Assembly (NCBI GenBank): GCA_964397485.1
Contig: CAYNHT010000001.1
Coordinates: forward strand, 124,001-188,000
Origin: CAYNHT01 sp964397485
GTDB taxonomy: Bacteria > Bacillota_I > Bacilli_A > RF39 > UBA660
DNA length: 64,000 nt
Direction: 5' to 3'
A program made the position numbers and the translations under genes. Under the pieces are notes generated by a model. It was given only the letters and a program-made list of their open reading frames with translations, had not been told where the DNA came from and made no database searches. Below, in pieces: positions 44,639-52,818 of the stretch (position 1 is the first letter of the stretch; each line of letters starts with the position of its first letter).

Positions 44639-45583
44639 TTATATTAAAAAAACAGTATTTTTAATGAATTTATATTCTTTTTCATACTTTATTTGTCTAA
44701 TAAGACGAAATAAGGCTTCATCTTTTGCTTTTGCCTCTAACATAATATCTATGTCTTTATTGGTGAACTTTATTTTTTCAATAAAGTCTAAAAAATCCTC
44801 ATGTTCGATATATTCACTATGACTTCTTTTTTCTTTTTTATTCTTTGGCGATGAAAAATGTAGTTTGGGATTTAGTGTTTGATTATCCCATGTGGCAAAT
44901 ATTTTTTCAATAAAGTCAGTAATTTTTTCGCCATTATTATTGCACAAATGATGATGGTAGTCAAGTACCATTGGTATTTTTAAATCCTCACATAATTTCA
45001 AAGTGTTACGTATATTGAAAACTTTATCATCGTTTTCTAATATTATCATCTTCTGTAATAAAGGGTCTAGTTTTAAGAAATTCTCCTTGAAACGTTTCAT
45101 TGCATTTCTTTTACCTCCAGCACTGCTACCTACATGCAAAATCATTTTCCCATCTATTCCCATTGCTTTAAACATACTTTGATGAAATTTGAGTATATTA
45201 ATACTGGATGTTACAACTACTTCATTTATACTATTTAAAACGCAAAATTGATCTGGATGAGTATCAATTCTCATATCATTTTGCTTGATAATATTGCCAA
45301 TTTCTATGAATTGTTCTTTATAAGTTAAAAAAATTTCATAGTTAACCTCAGGATGCGTTCCTAAGGGGATTAAATTAGAAGTCATTCTAAAAAAACTAAT
45401 CTCATTTTTAATATTGTAATTTAGTATCTTTTTTAAATCTTCAAAGTTTGACATTATTACTTTATGTAACTTCTCATTTCCTCTTGCTACACCTAATTTT
45501 TTATAGTGAGAATATGTAACTATACTCGATGATGTTGCTTTTATACTTAAAGGAACAGCTACGTAACCTAATCTTATTTGCAT
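44639..45583 (-). CDS. uvsE: UV DNA damage endonuclease
   Basis: 314 residues, TIM-barrel nuclease of the UvsE/UVDE family, which nicks 5' to UV photoproducts. Family motifs: N-terminal RLGYVAVP, FRMTSNLIPLGTH, MRIDTHPDQFCVLN, LHVGSSAGGK, LENDD and PMVLDYHHHLC, which hold the metal-binding His, Glu and Asp residues. AAGGTGA lies upstream of ATG 45583. It sits 53 bases upstream of dnaG on the same strand, so a shared transcript is possible. Confidence 0.95.
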   Translation of the reverse strand: MQIRLGYVAVPLSIKATSSSIVTYSHYKKLGVARGNEKLHKVIMSNFEDLKKILNYNIKNEISFFRMTSNLIPLGTHPEVNYEIFLTYKEQFIEIGNIIKQNDMRIDTHPDQFCVLNSINEVVVTSSINILKFHQSMFKAMGIDGKMILHVGSSAGGKRNAMKRFKENFLKLDPLLQKMIILENDDKVFNIRNTLKLCEDLKIPMVLDYHHHLCNNNGEKITDFIEKIFATWDNQTLNPKLHFSSPKNKKEKRSHSEYIEHEDFLDFIEKIKFTNKDIDIMLEAKAKDEALFRLIRQIKYEKEYKFIKNTVFLI

Positions 45584-45624
45584 AATATTCACCTTTTCTT
45601 ATTATGTCTAGAAAGGATAAATTT

Positions 45625-46158
45625 ATGAACCTAAAGAAAATAAAATTAATTGGGATTATAGGCATATTTGGTTTATGCTTTATAAATCATTTTATCTACG
45701 ACATTTTCCCAAATGATTTTTTTGCAATATTTTTTCCCGTAAATGAAAGTATTTGGGAACACATGAAAATGCTTTTTACAACTGTATTGATTTATGGATT
45801 TATTGAATATATTTTTTTAAAATATTATAAGATACAATTTTCTAACTTTTTTTTATCTTTATATTTATCATCATTGTTTAGCATTGTAATATATCTATCT
45901 TTATTTCTACCCTTTTCATACTTATTTGGTGAAAGTGAAATCTTGATATTTTCAACCTTGATAATAACCATTATTTTGATACAATTATTAGGTTACTATG
46001 TGATGATAAAAAAACAATACAATTTTCAATTTATACCTGTTATATTAATTGGGATAAGTTATATTGTGTTTGGATACCTAACTTATCACCCAATAAAAAC
46101 TGACTTGTTTTATGATAAATCACATGAAAAATACGGAATTAGTTACTATGATATGTAA
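45625..46158 (+). CDS. DUF6512-like membrane protein
   Basis: 177 residues with about six hydrophobic segments. The characteristic stretch FFPVNESIWEHMKMLF between helices 1 and 2 is shared, as far as I recall, by the DUF6512 group; function unknown. ATG 45625 follows AAAGGAT; an upstream ATG at 45604 has no site. It is divergent from uvsE with only 41 bases between the starts. Confidence 0.75.
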   Translation: MNLKKIKLIGIIGIFGLCFINHFIYDIFPNDFFAIFFPVNESIWEHMKMLFTTVLIYGFIEYIFLKYYKIQFSNFFLSLYLSSLFSIVIYLSLFLPFSYLFGESEILIFSTLIITIILIQLLGYYVMIKKQYNFQFIPVILIGISYIVFGYLTYHPIKTDLFYDKSHEKYGISYYDM

Positions 46159-46193
46159 AAAAGATAAGAAGTCTATTTACTCTTATCTTTATT
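46156..46193. terminator. Bidirectional terminator
   Basis: 10-bp stem AAAGATAAGA / TCTTATCTTT with an 11-base loop between the convergent genes; it overlaps the 3' end of the minus gene. Confidence 0.8.
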
Positions 46194-47720
46194 GACAGTA
46201 ATATTTAAAGTTTCAATTTCTTGCTTTATTTTATTAATAACAGATTCATCAGCTATCTTACAAAATAAAACTGATGATAATATTGCTTTATTTATATCAA
46301 TACCATCACATTCCATTATAATGTTAAGATTTCGAATTACCTTAATTCTAGATATCAGTTCTCCTGATATATTATATATAGTGTTTGACGTTTTATAATT
46401 TTCATCTAATTTTTTAATAATATCAATTGTAATTTCATTATTATGTTTAAATGGGTAATTTTCTTTTTTAGCTTTTCTAATTAAATTTTCATAATCCTTA
46501 TTATCTAATATTTTACTTTGTCTTTCAGCATTTACATATGAATTATACAAAGTTGATATGTATAAATCTAGTTTTCTGTGTTTTGAACCCTTCCAATGAA
46601 AATCTTTAGCCATTACTATTTTCACTATATTTTCATCATTAGGATTAAATATATTTTCTTCTTTTAAATAGCCAATTCTTGAAAAAACAGTTCCGTAGTT
46701 TTTATGAAAAACTGAAGTATGATCACTAATTTGTGACTCTAGCCCCTCTTCAATCATTAAATCCATCAAAGAACATATTTTTCTTCTTTCTTCAATAAGA
46801 GGTCTTTTCCCGTAATTTAAAATAGATAATTTTTCATATTCTTTAAAAGTATTAAAAGCATTACCTACTACCTCAGTTTTTCCTCTAGATAAAATTGATG
46901 AACAATCTTTTATAAAGTCACCTAAAGTTATGTTTGTAAAAACGTCAGGATTTTTTTCTAACTGTTCTTTGATAATAACAATAATATCGGATAAATGATT
47001 AGTTTTAGAGGTTGCTAAAATACTTAAATTTTCTTCTAGAAACTCTTTATAATCATTTTCACCAATAAAATATTGTTTTAAAGTTTCCATTGATTCTAAT
47101 GAATCCTTTATTTTATTGGCATCATTTCTTGTAAATATTGATGAACAGAAAATAATATTATCATTTGGTATATGCAGTCGTTTTAGTAATAAAAAGATCT
47201 CTTTTACTGTTTCAAACTTCTTAGATAAGACTATTGATGCTCTTGAAAAAAAGTTTTTTTGCTCATCATCAGTAAAAACTTCTTTGAATAATTCACTAAT
47301 TTTAACCATATCCATATAATTACCATTGGTTAATAAAGTCGTTTTTTTACCTAAAAATGAATAATAATTTTGTTTTTTTAAATAAGATAACATTTTAGAT
47401 AAATTAGTGGCGTCAGAATATAGCAGTGAAAATCCATCAGCTAGTAATTCAAGTTCTTTATGTTGTTTTAAAACTTGGCATACTTCGTTTACTTTATCTG
47501 GATTACTTCTTATAGCTATAGCAGGACAATTTTCTATCATCTTAATATTTCTAAAAACAAGACTGTCACAGTTTTGAAATTCATTAGTCAAATATTTACT
47601 TTCTATTATATTTAAGCATTCAACCATTTCAATAAATTTTTCAAAACTAACTCTTTTAGCAAACTCTTTATTTGCTCTTTGTATATTTGCATACGCATTT
47701 TTAATAGCCGTTTCAGACAT
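46173..47720 (-). CDS. Helical-repeat protein, mTERF-like in pattern
   Basis: 515 residues, no signal or membrane helix. About residues 60-310 show seven or so units of 30-36 residues of the form (A/S)xxLxxxxxxVxxxxxxL, for example SLLYSDATNLSKMLSYLKK and SIVLSKKFETVKEIFLLLKR. The pattern is that of a paired-helix solenoid and recalls mTERF repeats, which bind nucleic acid. The C-terminal third is a separate basic helical region with HWKGSKHRKLDLY. I know no characterised homologue; nucleic-acid or protein binding is inference. ATG 47720 follows GGTGAT. Confidence 0.7.
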   Translation of the reverse strand: MSETAIKNAYANIQRANKEFAKRVSFEKFIEMVECLNIIESKYLTNEFQNCDSLVFRNIKMIENCPAIAIRSNPDKVNEVCQVLKQHKELELLADGFSLLYSDATNLSKMLSYLKKQNYYSFLGKKTTLLTNGNYMDMVKISELFKEVFTDDEQKNFFSRASIVLSKKFETVKEIFLLLKRLHIPNDNIIFCSSIFTRNDANKIKDSLESMETLKQYFIGENDYKEFLEENLSILATSKTNHLSDIIVIIKEQLEKNPDVFTNITLGDFIKDCSSILSRGKTEVVGNAFNTFKEYEKLSILNYGKRPLIEERRKICSLMDLMIEEGLESQISDHTSVFHKNYGTVFSRIGYLKEENIFNPNDENIVKIVMAKDFHWKGSKHRKLDLYISTLYNSYVNAERQSKILDNKDYENLIRKAKKENYPFKHNNEITIDIIKKLDENYKTSNTIYNISGELISRIKVIRNLNIIMECDGIDINKAILSSVLFCKIADESVINKIKQEIETLNITVNKDKSK

Positions 47721-47764
47721 AATAATCACCGGTTATATATTATACATAACTTACTATGTTTTGT

Positions 47765-47794
47765 CAAAAAAAAGCGGAGCCACTAATGGCTCCT
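47765..47794 (-). terminator. Intrinsic terminator of the comEA-comEC operon
   Basis: GGAGCC / GGCTCC stem with loop 47782-47787, and T8 on the minus strand. GC-rich for this genome. Confidence 0.88.
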
Positions 47795-47805
47795 ATCTAT
47801 ATTAA

Positions 47806-47823
47806 ACGCTAATGCATTAGCGT
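47806..47823. repeat. 18-bp perfect palindrome after comEC
   Basis: ACGCTAATG/CATTAGCGT, directly after the comEC stop and before the terminator. It could be an extra RNA hairpin or a protein-binding site. Confidence 0.6.
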
Positions 47824-47827
47824 ACCA

Positions 47828-49957
47828 CTATAAACAAGTATAAATAGTAATCTTATTTTTGATTATAAGTTTAATAGTACCATTTATACTTGTCATGACA
47901 TATTTTATATTATAACTTCCTAATTTATCAATAACTTCCTCGTGCGGGTGATTAAAACGGTTGTTAGCACCTACCGATATTAGAGCTAACTCTGGTTTTA
48001 TAACTTCCAATAATTCATCACTTGTACTATACTTAGAACCATGATGCCCTACTTTTAATATATCCATCTTAGGTAGTTTATATTCTGATATTATATATTT
48101 CTCACTTATCTTTCCTGCGTCTCCCATTAATAATATATTCTTATCATTTAATTTTGTATAGATAATTAGACTATCCTCATTTTCATTTGTCTGATCAACA
48201 TCATTTAAAAAATAAAATTTATAATTCCCAACAGTCAAAATATCTTTATCGAAATGATAATATTTAATACCTAAGTTTCTAGAGTTTTCTATTAAAGTCA
48301 TTTCTGATTTATTATTATACCCGCTATTTAATATAACGTTTCTTACTTTATAATTATTAACTAGCTCATTTGCTTCACCAATGTGGTCGTTATCGCCATG
48401 AGTTATTACTAAATAATCGATTTTCTTTACACCTAATGATTTAATATATGGAATAATTAAATCACTTGCAAGTGAATATTCTTTTTTGGATTTTTCCCAA
48501 TTTTCCTTATTGTACTTTAAAATACCTCCAGTATCAATTAAAATATTGCCCTGTTTATAAGGAAGTTGTATTAATATAGAATCACCTTGCCCAACATCTA
48601 TTAAAGATAATATGGGATATTTATTAAAGTATTCATAATTGTTATGAAATAATAATCCTATAAATAATATAGTAAAAGGATAATATCTATTTTTTTGCAA
48701 TTGAACAAGTAATAATGTAATTATTAAATAATATATTATTAGTACCAAAATAGGTACTTTTTTTAATATAACAATAAACATATTTATGTTAGAAAAAAAC
48801 AGTGATATATTTTCTAATAATTTAATACTGATAATTAATATATTGTTCAATAACGGGGATATATATACTAATATTGATAGTGGAAATAATAGGAAACTAA
48901 CATAAGGAACAAATATTATATTTATAACAGGACTTAGTAAATTAATTTGAAAAAAATTATTTATTAAAATAGGAATACTTGCTAGAAAAGATATTAATGA
49001 TACTGTTAATATCTTTGTTATGTAATTGTTATGCTTATTTATTATGTTTTGAAAAACAATCAAGTAAAAGCTTATAACAAAGCTAAATACAAATCCAAGA
49101 TTATAAACATAAAAAGGGTTTACTAATAATAAGACACTAACTAAAAAAAGTAAATAATATATAGTTTTTATTTTTAAATTGAGATATTTATTTATAGTTA
49201 ATAAAATAAATAAAAAAGTTGCTCTCATTGCCGAAGGTTGAAAACCAATTAATATCAAATAAAAGATCAACAAAATAATAGTAGCAATATAATTTAGTTT
49301 AATTCTTTTATTAATAAAACTTAGACCTTTTAATATAAAAATAGATAACAATGTAATATGCATGCCTGAAATAGCAAATAAATGGTTAATACCGTTTGTT
49401 TGGTAGTTCTTTAGTGTAACACTATCAATTTCCGATTTATCTCCTAAAATAAAGGCTTTTAAGTAATCTGAAGTATCTTTATTTTTATTAATCCTTGTAA
49501 TCATTTTATTTTTTAGTGTAAATATTTTGTTTTTATTATTACTTATCTTAGTAATAGCATCGCTATTAAATAGCCAATATATTTTTTGACTTAATAAATA
49601 CTTTTGATAATTAAATAAGTTAAAAACACGATTTTTAGAAGGAACTTTCATCACCCCTTCTACTTCTATATAATCCCCCAAAAGATAATTATTAGTAAAA
49701 ATTTCTTTTTCTTCTTTACTCTTTAAATAATATGTAACAATAACTTCTTCTTTAGCGCCTAAATTGATACTAACTTTGTTCCCATCAATTTTTATATTCT
49801 TAATATACCCTACTAACTTCTGTTCTTCACCACTATACTTTGAAAAATATAGTTCATTTTTTAATATATATGTTGTATATATTAATGAAAAAAAGACAAA
49901 ACCAACATATATTAATTTAAATAGTAACGAGATCTTTAAGTTTTTCAAAAGTAGCAC
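47828..49957 (-). CDS. comEC: DNA uptake channel ComEC
   Basis: 709 residues. N-terminal hydrophobic helices and an OB-like DUF4131 region (to about 150), the Competence domain (about 175-420, with HLFAISGMHITLL), and a C-terminal metallo-beta-lactamase-like domain. The last has DVGQGDSILIQ, THGDNDHIGE and VGHHGSKYS, the full nuclease metal set. ComEC carries single-stranded DNA across the membrane in transformation. It overlaps comEA by about 40 bases. Start is uncertain between GTG 49957 and TTG 49948. Confidence 0.95.
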   Translation of the reverse strand: MLLLKNLKISLLFKLIYVGFVFFSLIYTTYILKNELYFSKYSGEEQKLVGYIKNIKIDGNKVSINLGAKEEVIVTYYLKSKEEKEIFTNNYLLGDYIEVEGVMKVPSKNRVFNLFNYQKYLLSQKIYWLFNSDAITKISNNKNKIFTLKNKMITRINKNKDTSDYLKAFILGDKSEIDSVTLKNYQTNGINHLFAISGMHITLLSIFILKGLSFINKRIKLNYIATIILLIFYLILIGFQPSAMRATFLFILLTINKYLNLKIKTIYYLLFLVSVLLLVNPFYVYNLGFVFSFVISFYLIVFQNIINKHNNYITKILTVSLISFLASIPILINNFFQINLLSPVINIIFVPYVSFLLFPLSILVYISPLLNNILIISIKLLENISLFFSNINMFIVILKKVPILVLIIYYLIITLLLVQLQKNRYYPFTILFIGLLFHNNYEYFNKYPILSLIDVGQGDSILIQLPYKQGNILIDTGGILKYNKENWEKSKKEYSLASDLIIPYIKSLGVKKIDYLVITHGDNDHIGEANELVNNYKVRNVILNSGYNNKSEMTLIENSRNLGIKYYHFDKDILTVGNYKFYFLNDVDQTNENEDSLIIYTKLNDKNILLMGDAGKISEKYIISEYKLPKMDILKVGHHGSKYSTSDELLEVIKPELALISVGANNRFNHPHEEVIDKLGSYNIKYVMTSINGTIKLIIKNKITIYTCL

Positions 49958-50609
49958 TACCTATTCCACTAATTTCTTTTAACTCATCTATTGACTTAAA
50001 TCCACCATTATTATCGCGATAATTTACTATTTCTATAGCTTTACTACTCCCTATCCCAGGTAGTGTTTGTAACTGCTCTAAAGTTGCATTATTTAATGAT
50101 ATTTTAGTTTTATTTTCTATATCATTACTTTGTTCATTATTATTTATACATGCCTGATTTGTAATTTCTGGACATTGGCATTCTTTATCAATATATTTAA
50201 TTATTGGATTATTTTCAGTCATTTTTTTAACTTCTTCTTTTGTATACACAATAATAACCATTTCATCCGTTAATCGTTTACTTAAATTAATAATACTAGT
50301 ATCAGCGGTTTCTTTTAAACCGCCACTTTTTAAAACAGCATCATTAACACGTTCAGTGCTCTTTAATTCATATACTCCTGGTTTTTTTACCGCCCCTTTT
50401 ACATCAACATAAATAGTTTCTATAACTTCTACTAATGGTGGTTCATCTTCTTCATTATTTATATTAATATCACTTGCGAAAACTAAATTTTCATCATTCC
50501 CGCTAACATTACTTAATATATATATAGTGCCACTTAAAACAATTATTAATAAAACAGCAACATATTTTATATATGTCTTTTCTAATAAGTTAATTATATA
50601 TGTTTTCAT
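49917..50609 (-). CDS. comEA: DNA receptor ComEA
   Basis: 230 residues. Transmembrane anchor at about 13-33, an SLBB-type domain (VDVKGAVKKPGVYEL), a linker with three Cys, and a C-terminal helix-hairpin-helix pair (NNATLEQLQTLPGIGSSKA and ISGIGSATFEKL). It binds double-stranded DNA outside the membrane and hands it to ComEC, whose gene follows. AAGGAGGTG precedes the ATG. Confidence 0.96.
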   Translation of the reverse strand: MKTYIINLLEKTYIKYVAVLLIIVLSGTIYILSNVSGNDENLVFASDININNEEDEPPLVEVIETIYVDVKGAVKKPGVYELKSTERVNDAVLKSGGLKETADTSIINLSKRLTDEMVIIVYTKEEVKKMTENNPIIKYIDKECQCPEITNQACINNNEQSNDIENKTKISLNNATLEQLQTLPGIGSSKAIEIVNYRDNNGGFKSIDELKEISGIGSATFEKLKDLVTI

Positions 50610-50664
50610 TTACACCTCCTTAATATCAACATACATTAAAAATTATTTCCTTCCTTTATAACAA

Positions 50665-50692
50665 TAAAAAAAGATGTAATAATTACATCTAC
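50665..50692 (-). terminator. Intrinsic terminator after the SEDS gene
   Basis: AGATGTAAT / ATTACATCT stem followed by T7 on the minus strand, between the SEDS gene and comEA. Confidence 0.8.
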
Positions 50693-50694
50693 AG

Positions 50695-51864
50695 TTATTT
50701 TATCTTTATTTTTTGGTTACGTGTTTCTATATGAACTCTTTGTACAAGGGCTAATGAGCACATTAAGGTAATGGTAAATGACCCACCATAACTTAGAAAT
50801 GGCAGTGATACACCCGTTAGTGGCATCACTCCAAATAACCCGCCAAGATTAACTAAAATATGCATAAATATATAGGTTGCTACTCCAAGACACATATATC
50901 TTCCTCGTATTGTGTTAGCCTTTGATGATAAATTCAAAATCCTATATAAAATGAATAAATATACTATAAAAATTGGAAACACTTTTAATAATCCATATTC
51001 TTCAGCTATTATTGAAAAAACTAAATCAGTGTGTGGTTCTGGAATATAAGAATATTTTTGCTTACTTTTCCCGATTCCTAAACCGAATAGGCCTCCATCA
51101 TTTATTGCAATAAAACCATTACATACCTGATAACCACCATGTTCATAATCACTACAGGGATTAAAAAAACTAAAACGAGCTAGTTGAGCTTCGGTTAAGA
51201 TATGTCCTTTAATACTAAACATCATAAAACCGGCTACAAATACGAGTCCAGTTAATAAACCAATTGTTTTTACTTTTTCAATTCTTAAAATAGGGCTAGC
51301 AAAAAACATAACTAAAAAAATACAAAATATTATAAACATTGTTCCAAAGTCTTTTTGCAAAAATATAATTGCAGGTATAGCACATCCAGCTACAATAATA
51401 GTAGCTATAATATCCCGGTGTGGGGCACTCTTATCTCTCAGTTTACTAGAAGTTTTTTCGAAAATCAAAGCTAAACAGACGATTATAACTGGTTTTGCAA
51501 ACTCACTAGGTTGAAATGTAAAACCAAATAAATTAATCCAATTTAATGCTCCTCTAGTTTCATTTGCCGCCGCAAGTGAATATAATAAAAGAACAGTTAT
51601 TACTACAAAAGCAATAAAAGCATACTTATAATATTTCCTTGTATCAAAGTTAATAATAAATATCGCACCAACAAGTCCAATCAATAACATTTCTGATTGT
51701 TTAAAAAAGTAATAATATAAAGGAACATTTAATGATACAGCTTCTCTACTAGACGCTGTGACAATATTTAAAAGACCAAAGATAAAAAAAACGATTGTAA
51801 CAAATAACAATGGCTTATCCATATCGTTTATTATATTTCTTATTTTTTTCGTAATTAATCTCAT
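50695..51864 (-). CDS. SEDS peptidoglycan glycosyltransferase (FtsW/RodA/SpoVE)
   Basis: 389 residues with about ten transmembrane helices. SEDS proteins polymerise lipid II into glycan strands together with a class B penicillin-binding protein. Motifs: FTFQPSEFAKP, QKDFGTMFII, the large extracellular loop with the conserved GGLFGLGIGKS, and VSLPFLSYGGS near the end. FtsW, RodA and SpoVE cannot be separated by eye; the loop motif and length fit FtsW or SpoVE. AGGTGAT precedes the ATG. Confidence 0.92.
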   Translation of the reverse strand: MRLITKKIRNIINDMDKPLLFVTIVFFIFGLLNIVTASSREAVSLNVPLYYYFFKQSEMLLIGLVGAIFIINFDTRKYYKYAFIAFVVITVLLLYSLAAANETRGALNWINLFGFTFQPSEFAKPVIIVCLALIFEKTSSKLRDKSAPHRDIIATIIVAGCAIPAIIFLQKDFGTMFIIFCIFLVMFFASPILRIEKVKTIGLLTGLVFVAGFMMFSIKGHILTEAQLARFSFFNPCSDYEHGGYQVCNGFIAINDGGLFGLGIGKSKQKYSYIPEPHTDLVFSIIAEEYGLLKVFPIFIVYLFILYRILNLSSKANTIRGRYMCLGVATYIFMHILVNLGGLFGVMPLTGVSLPFLSYGGSFTITLMCSLALVQRVHIETRNQKIKIK

Positions 51865-52010
51865 ACTATCACCTTACTTTATATATAATACCATATTTAT
51901 TAATTTTTGGGAAACTAAATTAGGAAAAAATAAAAAAATAGGTGCTTTTAATAAACATTTTTACTAAAATTTAATACACTATACTAGAACTAGATAAAGG
52001 AGGTAATAAT

Positions 52011-52190
52011 ATGTATTATTATGGAGGATACCAAGGTGGCTACGGTAACTGCTGCTTCCCTACTAATCCTTGCTGTGGATATGGTGGAGGCTACGGGTAC
52101 GGTGGAGGCTACGGATACGGTGCCGCTATCATCTTAGTATTATTTATTTTATTAGTAATTGTAATCGGTTCAAGAGCAATAGTTCAATAA
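52011..52190 (+). CDS. YjcZ-like small sporulation-type protein
   Basis: 59 residues. A Gly/Tyr-rich head (GGGYGYGGGYGYG) with four Cys in CC pairs leads to a single hydrophobic helix (AAIILVLFILLVIVIGS). This is the plan of the YjcZ/YczN-type small proteins of spore formers, which have a Gly/Tyr stretch then a FaLIVVLFILLIIVG-like helix. AAGGAGGTAAT lies 5 bases before the ATG, and a terminator follows. GC content is higher than its surroundings because of the Gly codons. Confidence 0.82.
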   Translation: MYYYGGYQGGYGNCCFPTNPCCGYGGGYGYGGGYGYGAAIILVLFILLVIVIGSRAIVQ

Positions 52191-52191
52191 C

Positions 52192-52222
52192 AAAAGGGAA
52201 GAAAAAAACTTCCTTTTTTTAT
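52192..52222 (+). terminator. Intrinsic terminator after the YjcZ-like gene
   Basis: AAAAGGGAAG / CTTCCTTTTT with one G-T wobble, A7 loop and T tail. Confidence 0.82.
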
Positions 52223-52259
52223 TTTTTATGATAAAATATATATGAACGGAGTTGGTGTT

Positions 52260-52808
52260 ATGTTTAAAAAACTTAATATAATAGATGAAAAAGATAAAAG
52301 ACTAAGAAAAGTAAGCGAAGAAGTAACTTTCCCACTTTCTAAAGAAGATAAAAAATTAATTCAAAAAATGATTGATCATTTAACATATAGTCAAATTGAG
52401 GAATATGAAAAGAAGTACGACTTAAGGCCAGGCATGGGATTAGCATTCCCCCAACTTGGTATTAACAAACGTATTATAGTCGTTGTTCATGAAGTAGATG
52501 ACAATGTTTTTGACAATTATGTTTTTATTAATCCCGTTATTGTTAGTAACTCAACTGAGGTTATTGCCGCAGAAGCTGGCGAAGGATGTTTGAGTGTTAA
52601 TCGTGAAGTAGATGGACATGTTCCAAGATATGCAAGAATAACAATTGAAGGATACGATGAGGATGGTAATAAAATAAGAGTTAGAGCTCGAGAAGATTTA
52701 GCAATTGCTTTTCAACATGAAATTGATCACTTAGATGGAATCATGTTTTATGACAGAATCGATAAAAAGAAGCCCTTCTTTTCTGAAACAGAAATTAGAT
52801 TGATTTAG
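52260..52808 (+). CDS. def: Peptide deformylase
   Basis: 182 residues, type 2 (Gram-positive) deformylase that removes the N-formyl group from new proteins. Three metal-site motifs: GMGLAFPQLG, EGCLSVN and QHEIDHLDG (Cys, two His, catalytic Glu). ATG 52260 follows GGAG by 8 bases; ATG 52242 lies in the probable -10 region and has no site. An arylsulfotransferase-like gene follows after 10 bases. Confidence 0.97.
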   Translation: MFKKLNIIDEKDKRLRKVSEEVTFPLSKEDKKLIQKMIDHLTYSQIEEYEKKYDLRPGMGLAFPQLGINKRIIVVVHEVDDNVFDNYVFINPVIVSNSTEVIAAEAGEGCLSVNREVDGHVPRYARITIEGYDEDGNKIRVRAREDLAIAFQHEIDHLDGIMFYDRIDKKKPFFSETEIRLI

Positions 52809-52818
52809 GAGGAATAGT

